Position numbers and translations under genes: made by a program. 64,000 nt of DNA, from the NCBI GenBank assembly GCA_965649825.1, contig OZ287701.1:434001-498000 (forward strand), read 5' to 3'. Of this stretch, positions 46,604-59,093 are shown in pieces. Each line of letters opens with the position of its first letter. Position 1 is the stretch's first letter. The DNA comes from Penicillus capitatus (Eukaryota > Chlorophyta). Under the pieces are notes generated by a model. It made no database searches and was not told where the DNA came from. It saw only the letters and a program-made list of their open reading frames with translations.

Positions 46604-48233
46604 TCACATGTCGAGCAACGCGTGCAACTCATCTTCGGAAAAATCGCTGAAAAGTTGCTTCATTCCTGGGGCGCATTCGCGCACGACGCTCGAGGTCTCT
46701 ATCCTGCGGCTCTGTTTCTCAGTTGTTTGCAGATGAAACACGATCCCATCTCCTTTACCCGGTCCAGGTGCTGCTGCACCATACCCACCTCCAAGAAAGG
46801 GAGCAGGTCCGACAATGTACGCCATCTTTGGCGACCCGCCGCCAAAGTCAACTTCTGCCGTGGGCATCTTCACCGTGTTCGTCACGCCTCCTCTCAAAGC
46901 GAAAACGTCCATCGAACGCTCTCCAGTCGAGGCAGTTAAATAATGAGCCAACGCTGACTTTGCCTGAATTTGTGGCTGCGTCCTGAAATCTGTCACACTT
47001 TTGCGGATTATCAGAGACAGTTGCGCAAGGGTCTCTCCGAGAGATTTTCCTTCGAGATCGCGGCCTTCCAAAGACGGATTTTGATATCCGAAGCCATTTC
47101 CGCAGTAGTTCTCCGGAAGAAATTCGGCACCGTTCTTCCGATACTCAATTATCGTGAACGTCATGGTATTCGAGATTTCGAGATCTGAGGCGCTGACAAC
47201 GGGCTGAGTTCGCTCTTTGAGAATTTCGACCGAGAGCATCCAATTGAAGGCGACGAGGACATCGTTGGTTGAGACGAACTGACCATCCTCCAAGAACGGC
47301 TTAACCATTGCTTTCATATCTGCCAACGTTTGCTGCAAGACACTATTCGAACGATATAATGTGAAAGATGTTATTTACCTTAGTGAAATACAGAGCTTCT
47401 AGACAAAAAGAATCATCTTGAAAATGAATGAAGGATGGCATTTCCTCTTCTGGCAGCACTTTACGCGGAAGCTGCGCAATGTCGTCGCCCAGGAAAGTGA
47501 AGTGCTTGGCCAACTGATCTGGCCACATGTAGGAACGGTCATGGCATCTGTCGGGAATCTCCACTCCACGGTACGCCCTTCCGAGATCACGGTACAGCTC
47601 GATGAGTCGCTGCCCGTCCATCAACATGTGAGAAACGAAGAGGGTCACTGCACAGCCGTCTTTGAAATGCGTCAATCGTGCTGTAGCCGGGGCCTTTTCT
47701 CCACTAGAGGACACAGTCAGCTTTTCATCAGGGTGACAGAAGACAATCTACCTCAGTATGGCGCTGCTGTCCACAGCTTCCATGAAGAAAGGCATCTCAG
47801 GGCACACAGGGAAATTGGCATGAGGGGCTGTTATCTTGCCATAGGTCAGAATGGCGGATGCGATGGTCATGTCCGCTTGCATCTCGAAGAAAGGGAAGCC
47901 GAACGCCTGAGCGTTCTCAGGATCGACCTGCATGGAATATCACTGTTACTGGGTGTCTTCAAAAGGGAGACATTGTTTTCGCACTTCAATGCGGTAACGT
48001 GTATTGGCGTCTGGCACCACTCTGCCACAGAGGATTGGATACTTGACGGACACCTTCTCTAGAGCTTCTTTTAAGAGTTCAGCATCCACATCGTAGTCGA
48101 AGAAAAATGGCCACGAAATAAAGACGAAAGTGTTGAGAGAGTAGACGTCGATTGGCGCCAGACGAAACGTTCCGTCTTGGACGCCTTGCGGATGAATACA
48201 TTCTTCTTTTAAAAGCTTGAAAGGCTCCGGCAT
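46604..48233 (-). CDS. BAHD-type acyltransferase, copy 3
   Basis: Four exons close one frame: 48233-47985, 47927-47752, 47703-47379 and 47332-46604 (492 residues). Exon lengths 249, 176 and 325 match copy 1 exactly, and the last exon is one codon longer. HxxxD is HMLMD and the second motif is DFGGG. The TAG at 47748-47750 falls inside intron 2 (AG|GTAGATT ... CCTCTAG) and is not disabling. The MITE-like element lies in the 3' flank, not in the gene. It appears functional, as a cytosolic acyl-CoA-dependent transferase of unknown substrate. Confidence 0.85.
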
Positions 48234-48625
48234 TACGAAAGACACGAAAACCGAACGGTTCGGTTGCTTTTTTAGACGAGACGTGGAGATTTGATGTCGT
48301 ACCTCTAAGAGCCGTTAAGAAAATGTACGCTATTGATTATGATGCCAACCAAATTCCAGACAGGACGTCCTCACCTCAGTGCAGCGGACCTGGGATCTCG
48401 CAGATTTCAAAATCCCATAATGGCAACACCCCTAGACACAATGGTATCCTTTGTCCTCAGTCAGTCCTGAATGATGAGAAGAGTGGTATCACGGCCACAC
48501 TTATTTCACCTCTATGATGTGACAGTTGATTGCATCCGCGGAGATCGTTGAAAGCAAAGGGACGCAATATTAGGTTTACGAGATCTTGAGTACCAGAAGC
48601 CGATTGACCGAACATCTTTGAGCGG

Positions 48626-49443
48626 TTCTTTTATATAACGAAGTTGCGAACCTAGAAATTGGATTCTCGGACAAAACTGTTAGATGACAGAACGTCAAAA
48701 TTAGTTGACGCGATTATCATCTATAATCTCGCGTACCTCTCGCTGTCGCTGTAAGAATGGTTCGTTCGTTTTCTCTCAAATCAGTCATCGACGCGCTCAG
48801 ACCTGAAAACGACACCTATAGCTCTAACAAGGCTCATCGTCTTTCTTCTGATTGCGTGCTATCCTTTTAATGAAACGCACTTCATTATCGCATTTGCTTG
48901 TCGCCAACAATTCCTCCAATGGGTAAGTGCCATCTTTGTAAACCCTTCTAAGACATCCTTCCAGGATCAGCAGTCTAACGCAGAAATGCACCATGTGATA
49001 TAATAGTTTTGACTCGTGTCGCTGCTTCATCCTTTCAGCGCATGAAACCGGTGCACAAATGCACTGTAACGCACGCCTATTGACCTTTGCAGGATAGAAG
49101 AAGTGTATGTAGACTGTAGGTATAGATAGTCATTGAAATCGTTAAGCTCACTACTCGCTTTTTACATTCAGAAGAAGAGCAGAACCTCAAGTGGCCTGTC
49201 CTCGGACCTCACCGACCAGTACTGCGGTACAGAACGACGGAACCACGTATTGACAGCCAAGGGGCGAAGTTCTCGATTTTCTTACACTCTAATATCGATC
49301 GCCTGCCGTGCCAGGTCAGCGGTAAGCTGAACGGAAGCGAATGCTATCACGACATGGGTTTTTTACGGATTGCGCAAATTACAACTTCGAGAAAAAGCGT
49401 AACCTGAATTTTGCACGCGTCGCTTAGCGACGACTGTGTCCTT
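48626..49443. other. Intergenic region
   Basis: No supported gene. It holds the 5' flank of the PAN protein gene. A minus-strand ORF at 48824-49030 has no recognisable features. Confidence 0.5.
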
Positions 49444-50055
49444 ATGCGTGTTTCTGTCTTGTTTGTTGTATTCTGCCTGAGTTTTGTCGCCCTCCCAAAT
49501 CTCGCCGTTTCTTTGTGCATTGAACCGTACACAGTATTGCGTTCGCGACGCTCTCTCGCTCAGAATGAAATTGACGATACCCCTCGGCCTTGTAACCCCG
49601 AAGATGGCTGGTGGCGTCCAGGAAATACCTACAACGACCCTTCGACCCTCGTCACTGACTCAGCAGAGAACTGCTGTCAGCTCTGTCGCCTAACAGAGGA
49701 ATGCATCACATGGAGCCGTGACCGAACAACAGGTGCTTGTGCCTTGAAAGACAAGAATTCCACAGCTGTCCTCGATGACCGCTACGATTCTGGATTCCTC
49801 CGAGGCACCGATGCGAGCGACGTTGTCGAGAGAAAAGAGTGCTACCAAGAAGAGGGCGTCATCTACCCGAAGGGGATAGTGCTGAGGAAGAGGAAGACCC
49901 AATCCCACGAGCAATGCTGCGAGCTCTGCTCGGACAACATCGATTGCTTCTCGTGGCACAGGAATAACAATACGCGCACGTGTGTCCTCAACGGAAACGT
50001 GCCAGATCGTAAACATCGATCAAAAAAGAAGTTCTGTGGCGCATCCATCATCTAG
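49444..50055 (+). CDS. Secreted protein with two PAN/apple domains
   Basis: Single-exon gene of 203 residues. I chose the ATG at 49444 because it places a classical signal peptide (MRVSVLFVVFCLSFVALP) at the very N-terminus; an ATG 11 codons upstream adds only polar residues. The mature part holds two PAN_4-like modules. Module 1 runs from DGWWRPGNTYND through ENCCQLCRLTEECITWS to GACALKD. Module 2 runs from CYQEEGVIYPKG through EQCCELCSDNIDCFSWH to RTCVLNG. Each has the Cys-Cys-x2-Cys pattern in the helix and the final Cys-x-Leu. PAN domains bind carbohydrate or protein ligands outside the cell; in apicomplexans they occur in micronemal adhesins. There is no TM or GPI-like tail, so it is probably released or wall-bound. 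Confidence 0.85.
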   Translation: MRVSVLFVVFCLSFVALPNLAVSLCIEPYTVLRSRRSLAQNEIDDTPRPCNPEDGWWRPGNTYNDPSTLVTDSAENCCQLCRLTEECITWSRDRTTGACALKDKNSTAVLDDRYDSGFLRGTDASDVVERKECYQEEGVIYPKGIVLRKRKTQSHEQCCELCSDNIDCFSWHRNNNTRTCVLNGNVPDRKHRSKKKFCGASII

Positions 50056-51023
50056 CCTCGCATTTTATAGCCAAATTCGGCTCACTTTTTCAACTTCTAG
50101 GCCCATCTCATTAATAATCGTCACTGTTGCTGCCTCTGATAAGAATGCTGTGCATTCCCCAAGAATTCGTTATTTGAACATTATAATAAATTGTCATTAA
50201 TGTACTCTGAAGGCGAGAATCTGACTGAACGGATATATGCGATCAGTGACCGTTCGGATCGATTTTCTTAAGCCGATTCGCATATTCCTAATTGTGCTTA
50301 CCTTGTCGCCTTCGGTTGAGCGACTCGACACGTCTAAAGAGGTCTGGAGAAGACACTGGGAGTGGATGGATGTGACTTTGCGTCGCTTAATTCGTTTAAC
50401 GGCGGTTATGGCGTTTAAAGCTGCGCTCGTCCTCCATTGTTTAATTCGAACTTCACGCCGTTGTTCTTCTGAAAACTCCGTGGATCATCGAACCTCGCGT
50501 CCGGGCAAAGCCTCTGCTCGTTGCGGACGGCGTGCTCTGAAGTGGGTTATTTCGCATCTTCCATACGCGTCCCACTTTTCCGAGGCGCAAACGTACAGGT
50601 CGTTGTCATTGCTCCCTCGTTGAGCACGATTGAGCAAACGCTGCGCTCTAGATAGCGTCTTCTTCGAAGTCTCCGACCTCTTCTGCCTCGTAAGTCACAT
50701 GCCGCGGCCGTATCGCAGTTGTGGATTCTTTGTGGGGTGTTTGCATAGTTGACCATTACAAGAGCGACGGTGAATTTGAAGTGTGCCCGTGTTCGACCGC
50801 TTCTTCGGTAAGTTCTTTTGATAAACCTCGGAATTCGACATGAAGTTTCATGACCCTTTTCTATGACTGCACCCTTCGTCTGCCATAGTGCTGCGCGATT
50901 TGTGCTGTCGTTCTCCGGCAGCCAGTTTTGCCAAACGCAGCTTCGCGCATCGCGTCGTTCGTTGTATGATGTGGCGTGCACAAGCATGTCTGTCTGTTTC
51001 TGCGCAGGTGGTGAATTGCAAAA
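50056..51023. other. Intergenic region with a possible antisense MATH fragment
   Basis: No full gene is supported. On the minus strand around 50815-50730 the frame reads AHFKFTVALV then NYANTPQRI, like the central strand of a MATH domain, but neither neighbouring MATH part is present. A plus-strand ORF at 50237-50623 is unrecognised. Confidence 0.35.
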
Positions 51024-54000
51024 ATGGACACGAATATCTCAAGCGAATCGTTTGCCGGCGGACAATCCGCTCTCCAAGCGCCTGCGCTGCCATCGACTGC
51101 TCCGTTCGAATCTTACATCCACGAGGTAGGTAACGAACACACACCTGTCACCGACTGAACGCACGAACAAACGCACGCACGCACGAACAAACATCTCTGC
51201 TTGTAGATTGTGTATGCGCTGGGTCGGGGTTTCGGTTTCCAAGCCTTTAACGTGAATCCGGACACCTTTAACGTTAACCCTGACACAAACGTAAGCCGCC
51301 GTTTCCACAGCACAGACACACGTAGACATGTCATGATGCCTCTAGCCGCATCACTCCGGAGAAGAATGGGTGGCAGGTGCTGTTTTCGTTGCCAGTGATC
51401 ATCTCGTGCACATTCTGGCCAAAAACATGTACACACGCAACATGGCAGAAGGTCCACCCCACACGCACACAGCTCGATATCTCTAAGCCATTCCTTAGGC
51501 GATGCACGTCACCGATTTATTCTGTCTTCTTGGGATCTGCACGGCAAAATCATGCAAAACTATTTCAAATGGTGTGACCATGTGAACCTTCCTTATCGTC
51601 CTTCCTCTCAGAGCGAATGGTTTAACAAAACTGAGCCGTTCAGTGACGAGGCTTGCCATATGATTCTCTCGGAAGTGGGTTTGTTCTACTTGGTTTGGAC
51701 AGAGGCACACAATCTCAGATACTTGCCGGAGCTATTGAACTTTCTCTACTGGACCATGCGCTTCAGTCCAATATTCGAAGAAGCAGCAAATGTTTCGCAG
51801 GCGACGAAAGGAAACATCCAACCAGTCCCCACGGATCCTGAAGCGGTAAGATGCGTGCCGTATGGAATGGCAGTCCACTGTGTCCTGTCAGATTGTTGCG
51901 AATCTACGACAGTACCGTGAAGATTTCCGTCGAACGTTCTGGGTTCAGATCATGAAATTGCGAGACCGTTGGAATAATGAAGGCGTCGAGCCAACGCCGA
52001 AGCTCATCAGTCAGTACACCGGCGTGGGAGACAATGAAGCGCCGATTCTTGGGGAAGTCATCCGTAACGGAGATGGTGGAGAGTTTCTCGATCTCATTGT
52101 TCAACCAATCTTCAATTTCCTGGCTATCGAAGTGACCACTCCCATCTCTTGCCCTTACCCAAAACCATCGATCTGCCTTGCTGTACGCAGTTAGACGAGA
52201 AAGGAGGAAAACAGAGTATCGAGATCATTAATCGTGTTAACTATGACGACGTGAATGAGTCCATGTGCAATAGAGGACTCGTCCATCGCACATTGAAGAA
52301 GCTCAAAATCGATGGCAGCAAAACCAAGAACGTCAACGATGCATTCGACGCCATAAAGCGATTGCCGTTTGACGCCGAGGTGAGGCCCAGGCGAAAATGC
52401 CTTCTCCTCATTCTTGTTTGCAGTCGGGCGAGAAAGACCTCGATGTCGCCACGGCATTCTGGAGAAGATACTCATTTGCCAAGACGTTCCGCGAACGCAG
52501 AAGCTACCTTCAGATTTTCAGAATGTTCTGGAGAATGTTCACGTTCCACGCTCTCATGTTTCACGAGCTCCTGATTATTGTAAGGCCAATCAATGGACAT
52601 GTCTATCCCTCTTGATGACGCCTGTCGTGCATCTCAGGCGCTCTACGGTGTGGAAGACTTCGATATCGAGTCCTGTCAGGAAGAAGTGAAGAGGGTGCTC
52701 GAAAAAAACGAAACGACGACGACGGATTCGGAATGCGAAAACGTGTCAGGATTCATTGCCGCACACTCTTCGCTGCTGCTAACGCATTGCTTCCTCGTCG
52801 TTATTGAGCGCTTATCTGCTGGATATCTCTCACTTGGTGTCAAAGTACGCTCCGCTGTTTTGCATGTCTCCATCCGAGTGACGCATCCATCTGCATTCAG
52901 GATCCGAGTAAGAAAGTGAAGAAGCGTCGCAGCAAGATGCGCAAAGGCTATGATGATCTGGAAGCTGCCGATGAAGCTGAAGGTCTGACGAAGAAGAAAG
53001 AGAAGAAAAAGAAAGAGAAATTTCCGTCCATCCGAATTGAAGGGACCCCTGTGGGTGTCTTCGGTGAAGGCCTCATCTGGCTGGCGCTCTTCATCGTCAT
53101 GGTTGCCGTTTTCGTCTTCCAGTTTCTCGAGCCAGAGAAAGTCGGCGTGGCAGGAATGGAGAAGAAAGACTTTAAACTCTACTGGATTCTCGTCTCTGGT
53201 ACCTACCTTGTGGTCAATGTCGCCCATGCGATCTGCTCGACACGGGATGGGTATCAAGTCAGCATCACCAGTTACTTCTCCCTAGGATTCCTGAGAAGAT
53301 TTTCGATTCGGGGCCGTCCGGTGAACGAAGTATCGCCGACCAGTGTGCTGAAAGTCTCGTGGCGTGTGTTTTTCTGGAACGCGTTTTTCTGGACGGTCAC
53401 GTTCATCCTCAAGGGTCTCTTCGATTACTTCCTCATCATTGCTCCCCTTGCAGGTGGATTGGAAGCTCTTTCGCGTGAGAGCTGGCTGTCTTCTGTTTTC
53501 CCAAGCGACAAAAAGATTCTCAACACCGGTGTGCCTTTGCCCGAAGACGGTGATTTTCTGTTGATGATTGCACGTGCTATTCCGTCCTTCTTGATCACCC
53601 TCATTGATACCTCTGTCTTCTATATGATCATGGCCGTGATTTTTGGTATGACGAGAGGTGTCGTCTTGCTCAACTTGGGTGTCGTTGGCAATTTCGCCCA
53701 AGTGCAGACGGAGTTCCGTCGTGCGCCAAAGCAATGGTGGCAACGATGTATCTCACCCGTTGGGCAGACCAACATCCGGGAAAATCTCTTGAAGCAAAGA
53801 TACCTCCTGCCTGAAGATCAGGTCGAGCCAGAAGAAGAGAACGCTCTAAAGAAGGCAAAGAAGAAGAAGAAGAAAGACAAGAAGAGCAAGAAAGATAACG
53901 GCCAAGAGGGTCCCGTGCCCGAAGATGAAGCGAAGCACGATGTGTTCTCGACGACGTGGAACGAGATCATCGATGATCTGCGACTGGCAGATTTGATTTC

Positions 54001-57000
54001 CAATACAGAGAGAGATCTGCTGAAGTATACGCGATTGCCATGGCACGAATCGATGTATCATAACAAGATGAAGCCACTGATTCCGCCCACCTTCATCTTC
54101 GCTGGGCAGATGCAGAAACTGGTCGAGATTCCGAAACCCACAAGGGCACAGATCTTCTTGGTAGAGGAGTTGCGCGATTGGTTGCTCTATCTTTTGGTGC
54201 AAACGGAAATCATTGACAAAGACTTTGGCGATTCGATGAAGAATGCTTTCTTCTTGGAAGAACCGTTCGACAGACATCACCGTATCTGCAGGTATGCATC
54301 ACCACTCCAAGAGGAGATGACGATGGTCGGCTGTCCAGGCGAAAACTGTTGTCGGCGGTGACGGAGTTCCTGAAATCTTTGGCCTCGCTCTCACGTGTGA
54401 ATCCACAGTTGCAGGACAAGTGGGCTGCCGAAGTGAGCAAAGTGCGTAATGCCATGGAGAGCGTCCTCGAAGGTACACGCACCTCTGTACCTAGCATCTG
54501 CCTCACGGTGCTTCCTTCTCTGCAGAAATGTACTACGAAGTCGAAGCTCTGGGAGATCACAAACGTACCAAGCGACTCAAGATCGGTGCAGGTTATCTGA
54601 AAAAGAACATTGAGCTCATCAAACGGTTTATCACGCATCTCAAGAAGACCTACGTCCGAAAAGAAGCGGGAGATGCCTTGGACCAGAAGCTCTCCGTGCT
54701 GTTCAAAGATGAAGCTGAGGGCTCCAACGCTGAGCTGACCGAAGAAGAGGATGCCGGTCCAGGAAGCCGTGTCCCGACCAGCACCTATCTCAAGATCATC
54801 AACGGCTTTGTCAAGAGACTCACGACGCCCAGAATTGTGGCCACGCCCAGTGGACGAGAAGCCCGTCAGTTCTTGACGTTTTTCACGACGTCTTTGTTCA
54901 ATCCGCAGCTTCAGCAACCTCCATCGCTCGTGACCATGATGTCATGGACAACACTGGTCCCTGTTTACGCAGAGGATATCATTTATGCAATGGAGCACAC
55001 CGAAACGGCTGTCGCCTGTGGTCTGGATCCAAAAGGGAACATCGGAAACGTTACAGATCTGATGACCGATACAGACACCCGTGTTTCACTGCTGTCCTAT
55101 CTCAGAGCCGTCTACCCGAAGGACTGGATGAATTTCCTCGAGAGAATAAAAGACAAATTCGGCATCGAGTACGAGAAGCCAGAAGATCTCACGGGTGTCG
55201 AGTTCTGTCAAGGGGGAGAGTTCTATAAACACCAACAGGAATTGCTCCTTTGGGCGTCCTACAGAGGACAGCTGCTTTCAAGAACAGTCAGCACAACTCC
55301 TGCACGCCTGAGCCAGACGCAACGAACTCTGTGACGTAGGTCCGTGGAATGATGGTGTACGAAAAGGCCTTGAAGCTTATAGCATTGCTGGAGCATCCTC
55401 AGCCCGATCACATGGATGATGATGACTACCAGGTTGCCATCGAAGAATGCGTTGCTGCAAAATTCAGGTACCTTGGCGGCGTTCGTTGACCTTGTGCTCA
55501 TCGGAAGGGTGCAGGTGTGTGATTGCTGCACAAGTGTACGGATCCAATCGGAAGGGAGCCAAACTCAAACAGCGTTGGGATGCCAGAGCTATCGAACTTC
55601 TTCTAGACAGGTTGGTTCTCTCCTTCCTTCGCCCTTGACGCACTCAGCTCGGCAGGAATCCGACATTGCGTGTCTCTTTTATCGACGCGGTGAAGGGAGA
55701 AGATCATCAAACCCAATGGGCTGTCCTCATTCGTGGAAACCAGATGGGTGGCGAGAGCGCCGTCGAAGAAATCTATCGCATTCGCATGCCGTACAATGAG
55801 GTCTCCAATCGTGGTATTGTCATCGGTGAAGGAAAACCGGAAAACCAGAACCACGCTATTTGCTTCGCCTTTGGAGAAACACTGCAAACGATTGATATGA
55901 ACCAAGACAACTTCTTGCTGGAAGCTATGAAAATGAGAAGCTTGTTGCAGGAGCTCAAGACTCCGGAATTCAACCCGAAACGATCTCCGCCAAAGAACTG
56001 CAAGGATTACTCCTCTAGGATCTGCAGAAGACTCGATAGGAAGTACATGAAGAAACCGGTGCTGGTTGGATTCAGGGAATGGATCTTCTCGGACAAGGCT
56101 GGTGCATTGGGTAGCTTTGCAGCCGGTACTGAGTTTGCGTTCGGTACCATTCTGCAGCGTGTCATGACCTTCCCTGGAAGAGCCAGATTCCACTACGGAC
56201 ATCCGGATGTCTGGGACAAGCTCTATATCCAAGTCCGCGGAGGAATCTCCAAAGCGACGAGAAATCTGCACGTCTCTGAAGATGTGTTCGGTGGTCTAAA
56301 CGCAGCCCTTCGCGGTGGCAAGATCGCTTACAGGTGTGTTTCGTGGATATGAAGGGCTGTTTGGTGAATTGAGCGTTCCTTGGCAGGGATTACATTTCTG
56401 TGGGCAAAGGTCGTGATATGGGCTTCGTTTCCATCAACGGTTTCGAAATCAAGATCTCTGGAGGAAACGGTGAAGTCTGTGTCTCGCGTGATCTCTATCG
56501 TGTCGCCACGCGTTTTGACTTCTTCCGTATGTTATCGGTCTACTACTCTGGACCTGGATTCTTCATCAACAATGCCATTCTGATGACAACCGTGTATCTG
56601 CAGACATGGGTTCTGGTGGTGTTGGCCCTGGCTGGTGCTTACCTCATCTCCAGTGGAACACTTCGCGAGGCAGAAGGTATTGGTCTACTAGACGATGATG
56701 CAGAAGAGACACCTGGCGAAGAGCCGGCACCAGATGAATCGTCAGCTGAAAATCGAAGACTTCTGATGGACGCCAATCGCCAGATTCTGCAGACATATGG
56801 ATATGCCGCTGACACGGTGGACGAGGAGCCTGAGGATGAGCCGGAAGATGAGCCAGTGGACGCTGCAGCTGAACTTGCAGCTGGAAATGAAGAAGACGCC
56901 GCTGCAGACATCTATGCGAGTTTTCTCGATCCAGCGTCACTTGAAGACACTGGCGGCGGAAATCCCAGTTATGACGTCCCATCCTTTGAGTATGTCGATG

Positions 57001-59093
57001 ACGGCTACGCTGAAGCTTACGGTGATCCAGACGACGAACCTGCTCCTACAGCAACCTCCTCTGGTCAACAATCTTCCGGCAGTGCTCCGGCGGGCATTGT
57101 CCGTCAGGCCGCGGTACACATCCACTCTGAAGAGAAGCACATGAACAGTATTGTCTCCATGTAGGCGGGCGTCAGGCAGGAGAGCTCCGCGGAGATCCGA
57201 GACCTCATTGCAAAGTACAATGACACCGAAGCAGGTCTCAGGGATTTGGACACATCTGTCGGTATCACATCCATTGTTCAGCTGGGTATGATCACGATCA
57301 TTGCGTACATCGGAGAGCTGCTCCTGGAAATGGGCGTTCTCCAGACACTCGTTATCATCTTGGTCCAGGTATCCCACCCTCTCCCTGCACACCCTCTCCT
57401 GACAACAATGATCTATGCAGGTCATCTCGGGATCATTGGCTTTCTTCATCTTCAAGCAACAGACGGATGCATCTGCCTTTGTGGAAGATATGACTTATGG
57501 TGGTGCGCGTTACGTAGGTACGGGTCGTGAGTTTGCCTTGATGCACAATCCCTTTGTGACACTCTACGTCCGCTACGCAAGAACGCATTTCTACTTCGCC
57601 TACAGTCTGGTGCTCCTCTGTGTGCTTCTGGCGATTCTGGATGTTCCTGGGTATGCCTCGGCGACCTTTGGAGCATGGATGGTGGCTCTGTCTCTGCTCT
57701 TTGCGCCCTTCTGGTTCAATCCCGTGCAGTTTGTCGTGAATCAGACCAAGACAGACTACAAGCAATTCAACAGATGGCTCCAGGGAGAAGAGCCCGATCC
57801 AGACAGCAAACAGACATGGTATACCTGGCACGACAAGCAGATGGCCAAGATCCGAAATGAACAGTCCAATATCACAGACCATTACCTCAATGGCATCATG
57901 TCCATCGTATGGAGCTTCGTCATCAATGGTCTCCTGTGGCTCGCTGCGATCTCCCAGATCCGAACCAACGACGATCTGGATCACGTCCAGGATCTCGAAG
58001 ACGAAATCCAGTAACACCAGACTGCCTCTGAGGAATACGTGCTGAGAATTGCCGATGCTTTAGGGATTTGGAGAATGCCATGGCACGTGCGACCTCTTCC
58101 AATGTCGACGATGTCGATTTCTTGGTTCGCCAGAAGAACAGGATTCAGGATCAGTTGATGCGTGAGAAGGGCGACCATTTGGGATTGTCGAAGAAAAATT
58201 TCCCCGACAAGTTCAGGAGTTATGTCATTGTGACGGTGCTGCTCTTGGCGACAGGCGCCTTCCTCTATCTCATCTTCTCCTGCATGAAAGCACGTGGCCG
58301 CCAAAGAGGCGCAAGAATCATCCGTGTGTTGGCGGGTGTCGGCTTCATCCTGGCTTCCTGTATCATGACGATGATCCCTGGCTTCCTGCTGACGAAGGAC
58401 GACAAGAACGGATGGCGTAACCTGATGTTGATCTACTATGCCAATCTCAACCTCGTCATCTTCATCATTTCGGTACCCTCCCCCACAATCTCGTTGCCGT
58501 TTCTGACGCATCTGTGGCTGTGGCTAGTTCCTCGAACATACGTTCTTTGATCGTGTGTCCGTGCGGCATCTGGTGGATCGTGCCTACTTTGTACTGGATA
58601 ACATTTGCTCCACCATTCTATTTGCCGTGCTGTTTTTGCTCTCCTTCATTCGCATCGTCTCCATCATCCAGAACACACTTCTCTACAACGTCTCTGTGGC
58701 GAGCTCGATTCAGAGCAGAGAATTGGTTGAGACCATCGGCATCGAGAGGCTGCGTCAGAAGAAGGACGATTCGGAAGATGGAGATAACAGAGATCGCACG
58801 AACCAAGTGAGCGAAGCCCTGGAGCGTCTGACCGATCCAAACAGAAGCAGAGAGGGCGACATGGGAGCCTCTACCCGCGAAGGATCTTTCACCAGAGGCG
58901 AGTCCATGTCAAGAAAGAATCTTTATAGAAGCAGAGAATCCACGATGAGCGGTAAGCACCCCTAACTCACTCATCGGTCTCACTCTTTTGACACGGTGCT
59001 GTCTTGGCAGATCGTTATGGAGGTGTGCGGACCGGTTCGATGGATGAGCACGGTGCCAGTACGAGCAAGTATCAATATCCCAAACACTCTTAA
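51024..59093 (+). CDS. 1,3-beta-glucan (callose) synthase catalytic subunit, GT48 family
   Basis: Twenty exons close one frame of 2355 residues: 51024-51125, 51207-51290, 51346-51451, 51499-51845, 51892-52131, 52191-52379, 52424-52579, 52638-52844, 52901-54291, 54339-54472, 54526-55286, 55340-55467, 55515-55614, 55648-56333, 56387-57113, 57165-57368, 57421-58010, 58064-58472, 58528-58951, 59011-59093. The FKS1-type N-terminal domain has LVWTEAHNLRYLPELL. TM segments start in exon 9, with Lys-rich loops. The catalytic domain has LLLWASYRGQLLSRTVRGMM, GEGKPENQNHA, QTIDMNQDN (from 1395) and RFHYGHPDV (from 1495), then GGISKATR and DFFRMLSVYYS. C-terminal TM helices follow. The enzyme makes 1,3-beta-glucan from UDP-glucose at the plasma membrane. 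Odd: an acidic, Asp/Glu/Pro-rich insert of about 150 residues (about 1636-1786) between C-terminal TM segments. Confidence 0.97.

Larger units (their letters stand above)
45870..48625. repeat. Partial third copy (C) of the duplicated block: acyltransferase and flanks only
   Basis: Its left end matches 11.34-11.85 kb (shared GCGGCAACTCGGCAACGAC stretch) and its right end matches the acyltransferase 5' flank of copy B to about 36.07 kb. No Pmp gene follows. Confidence 0.8.
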
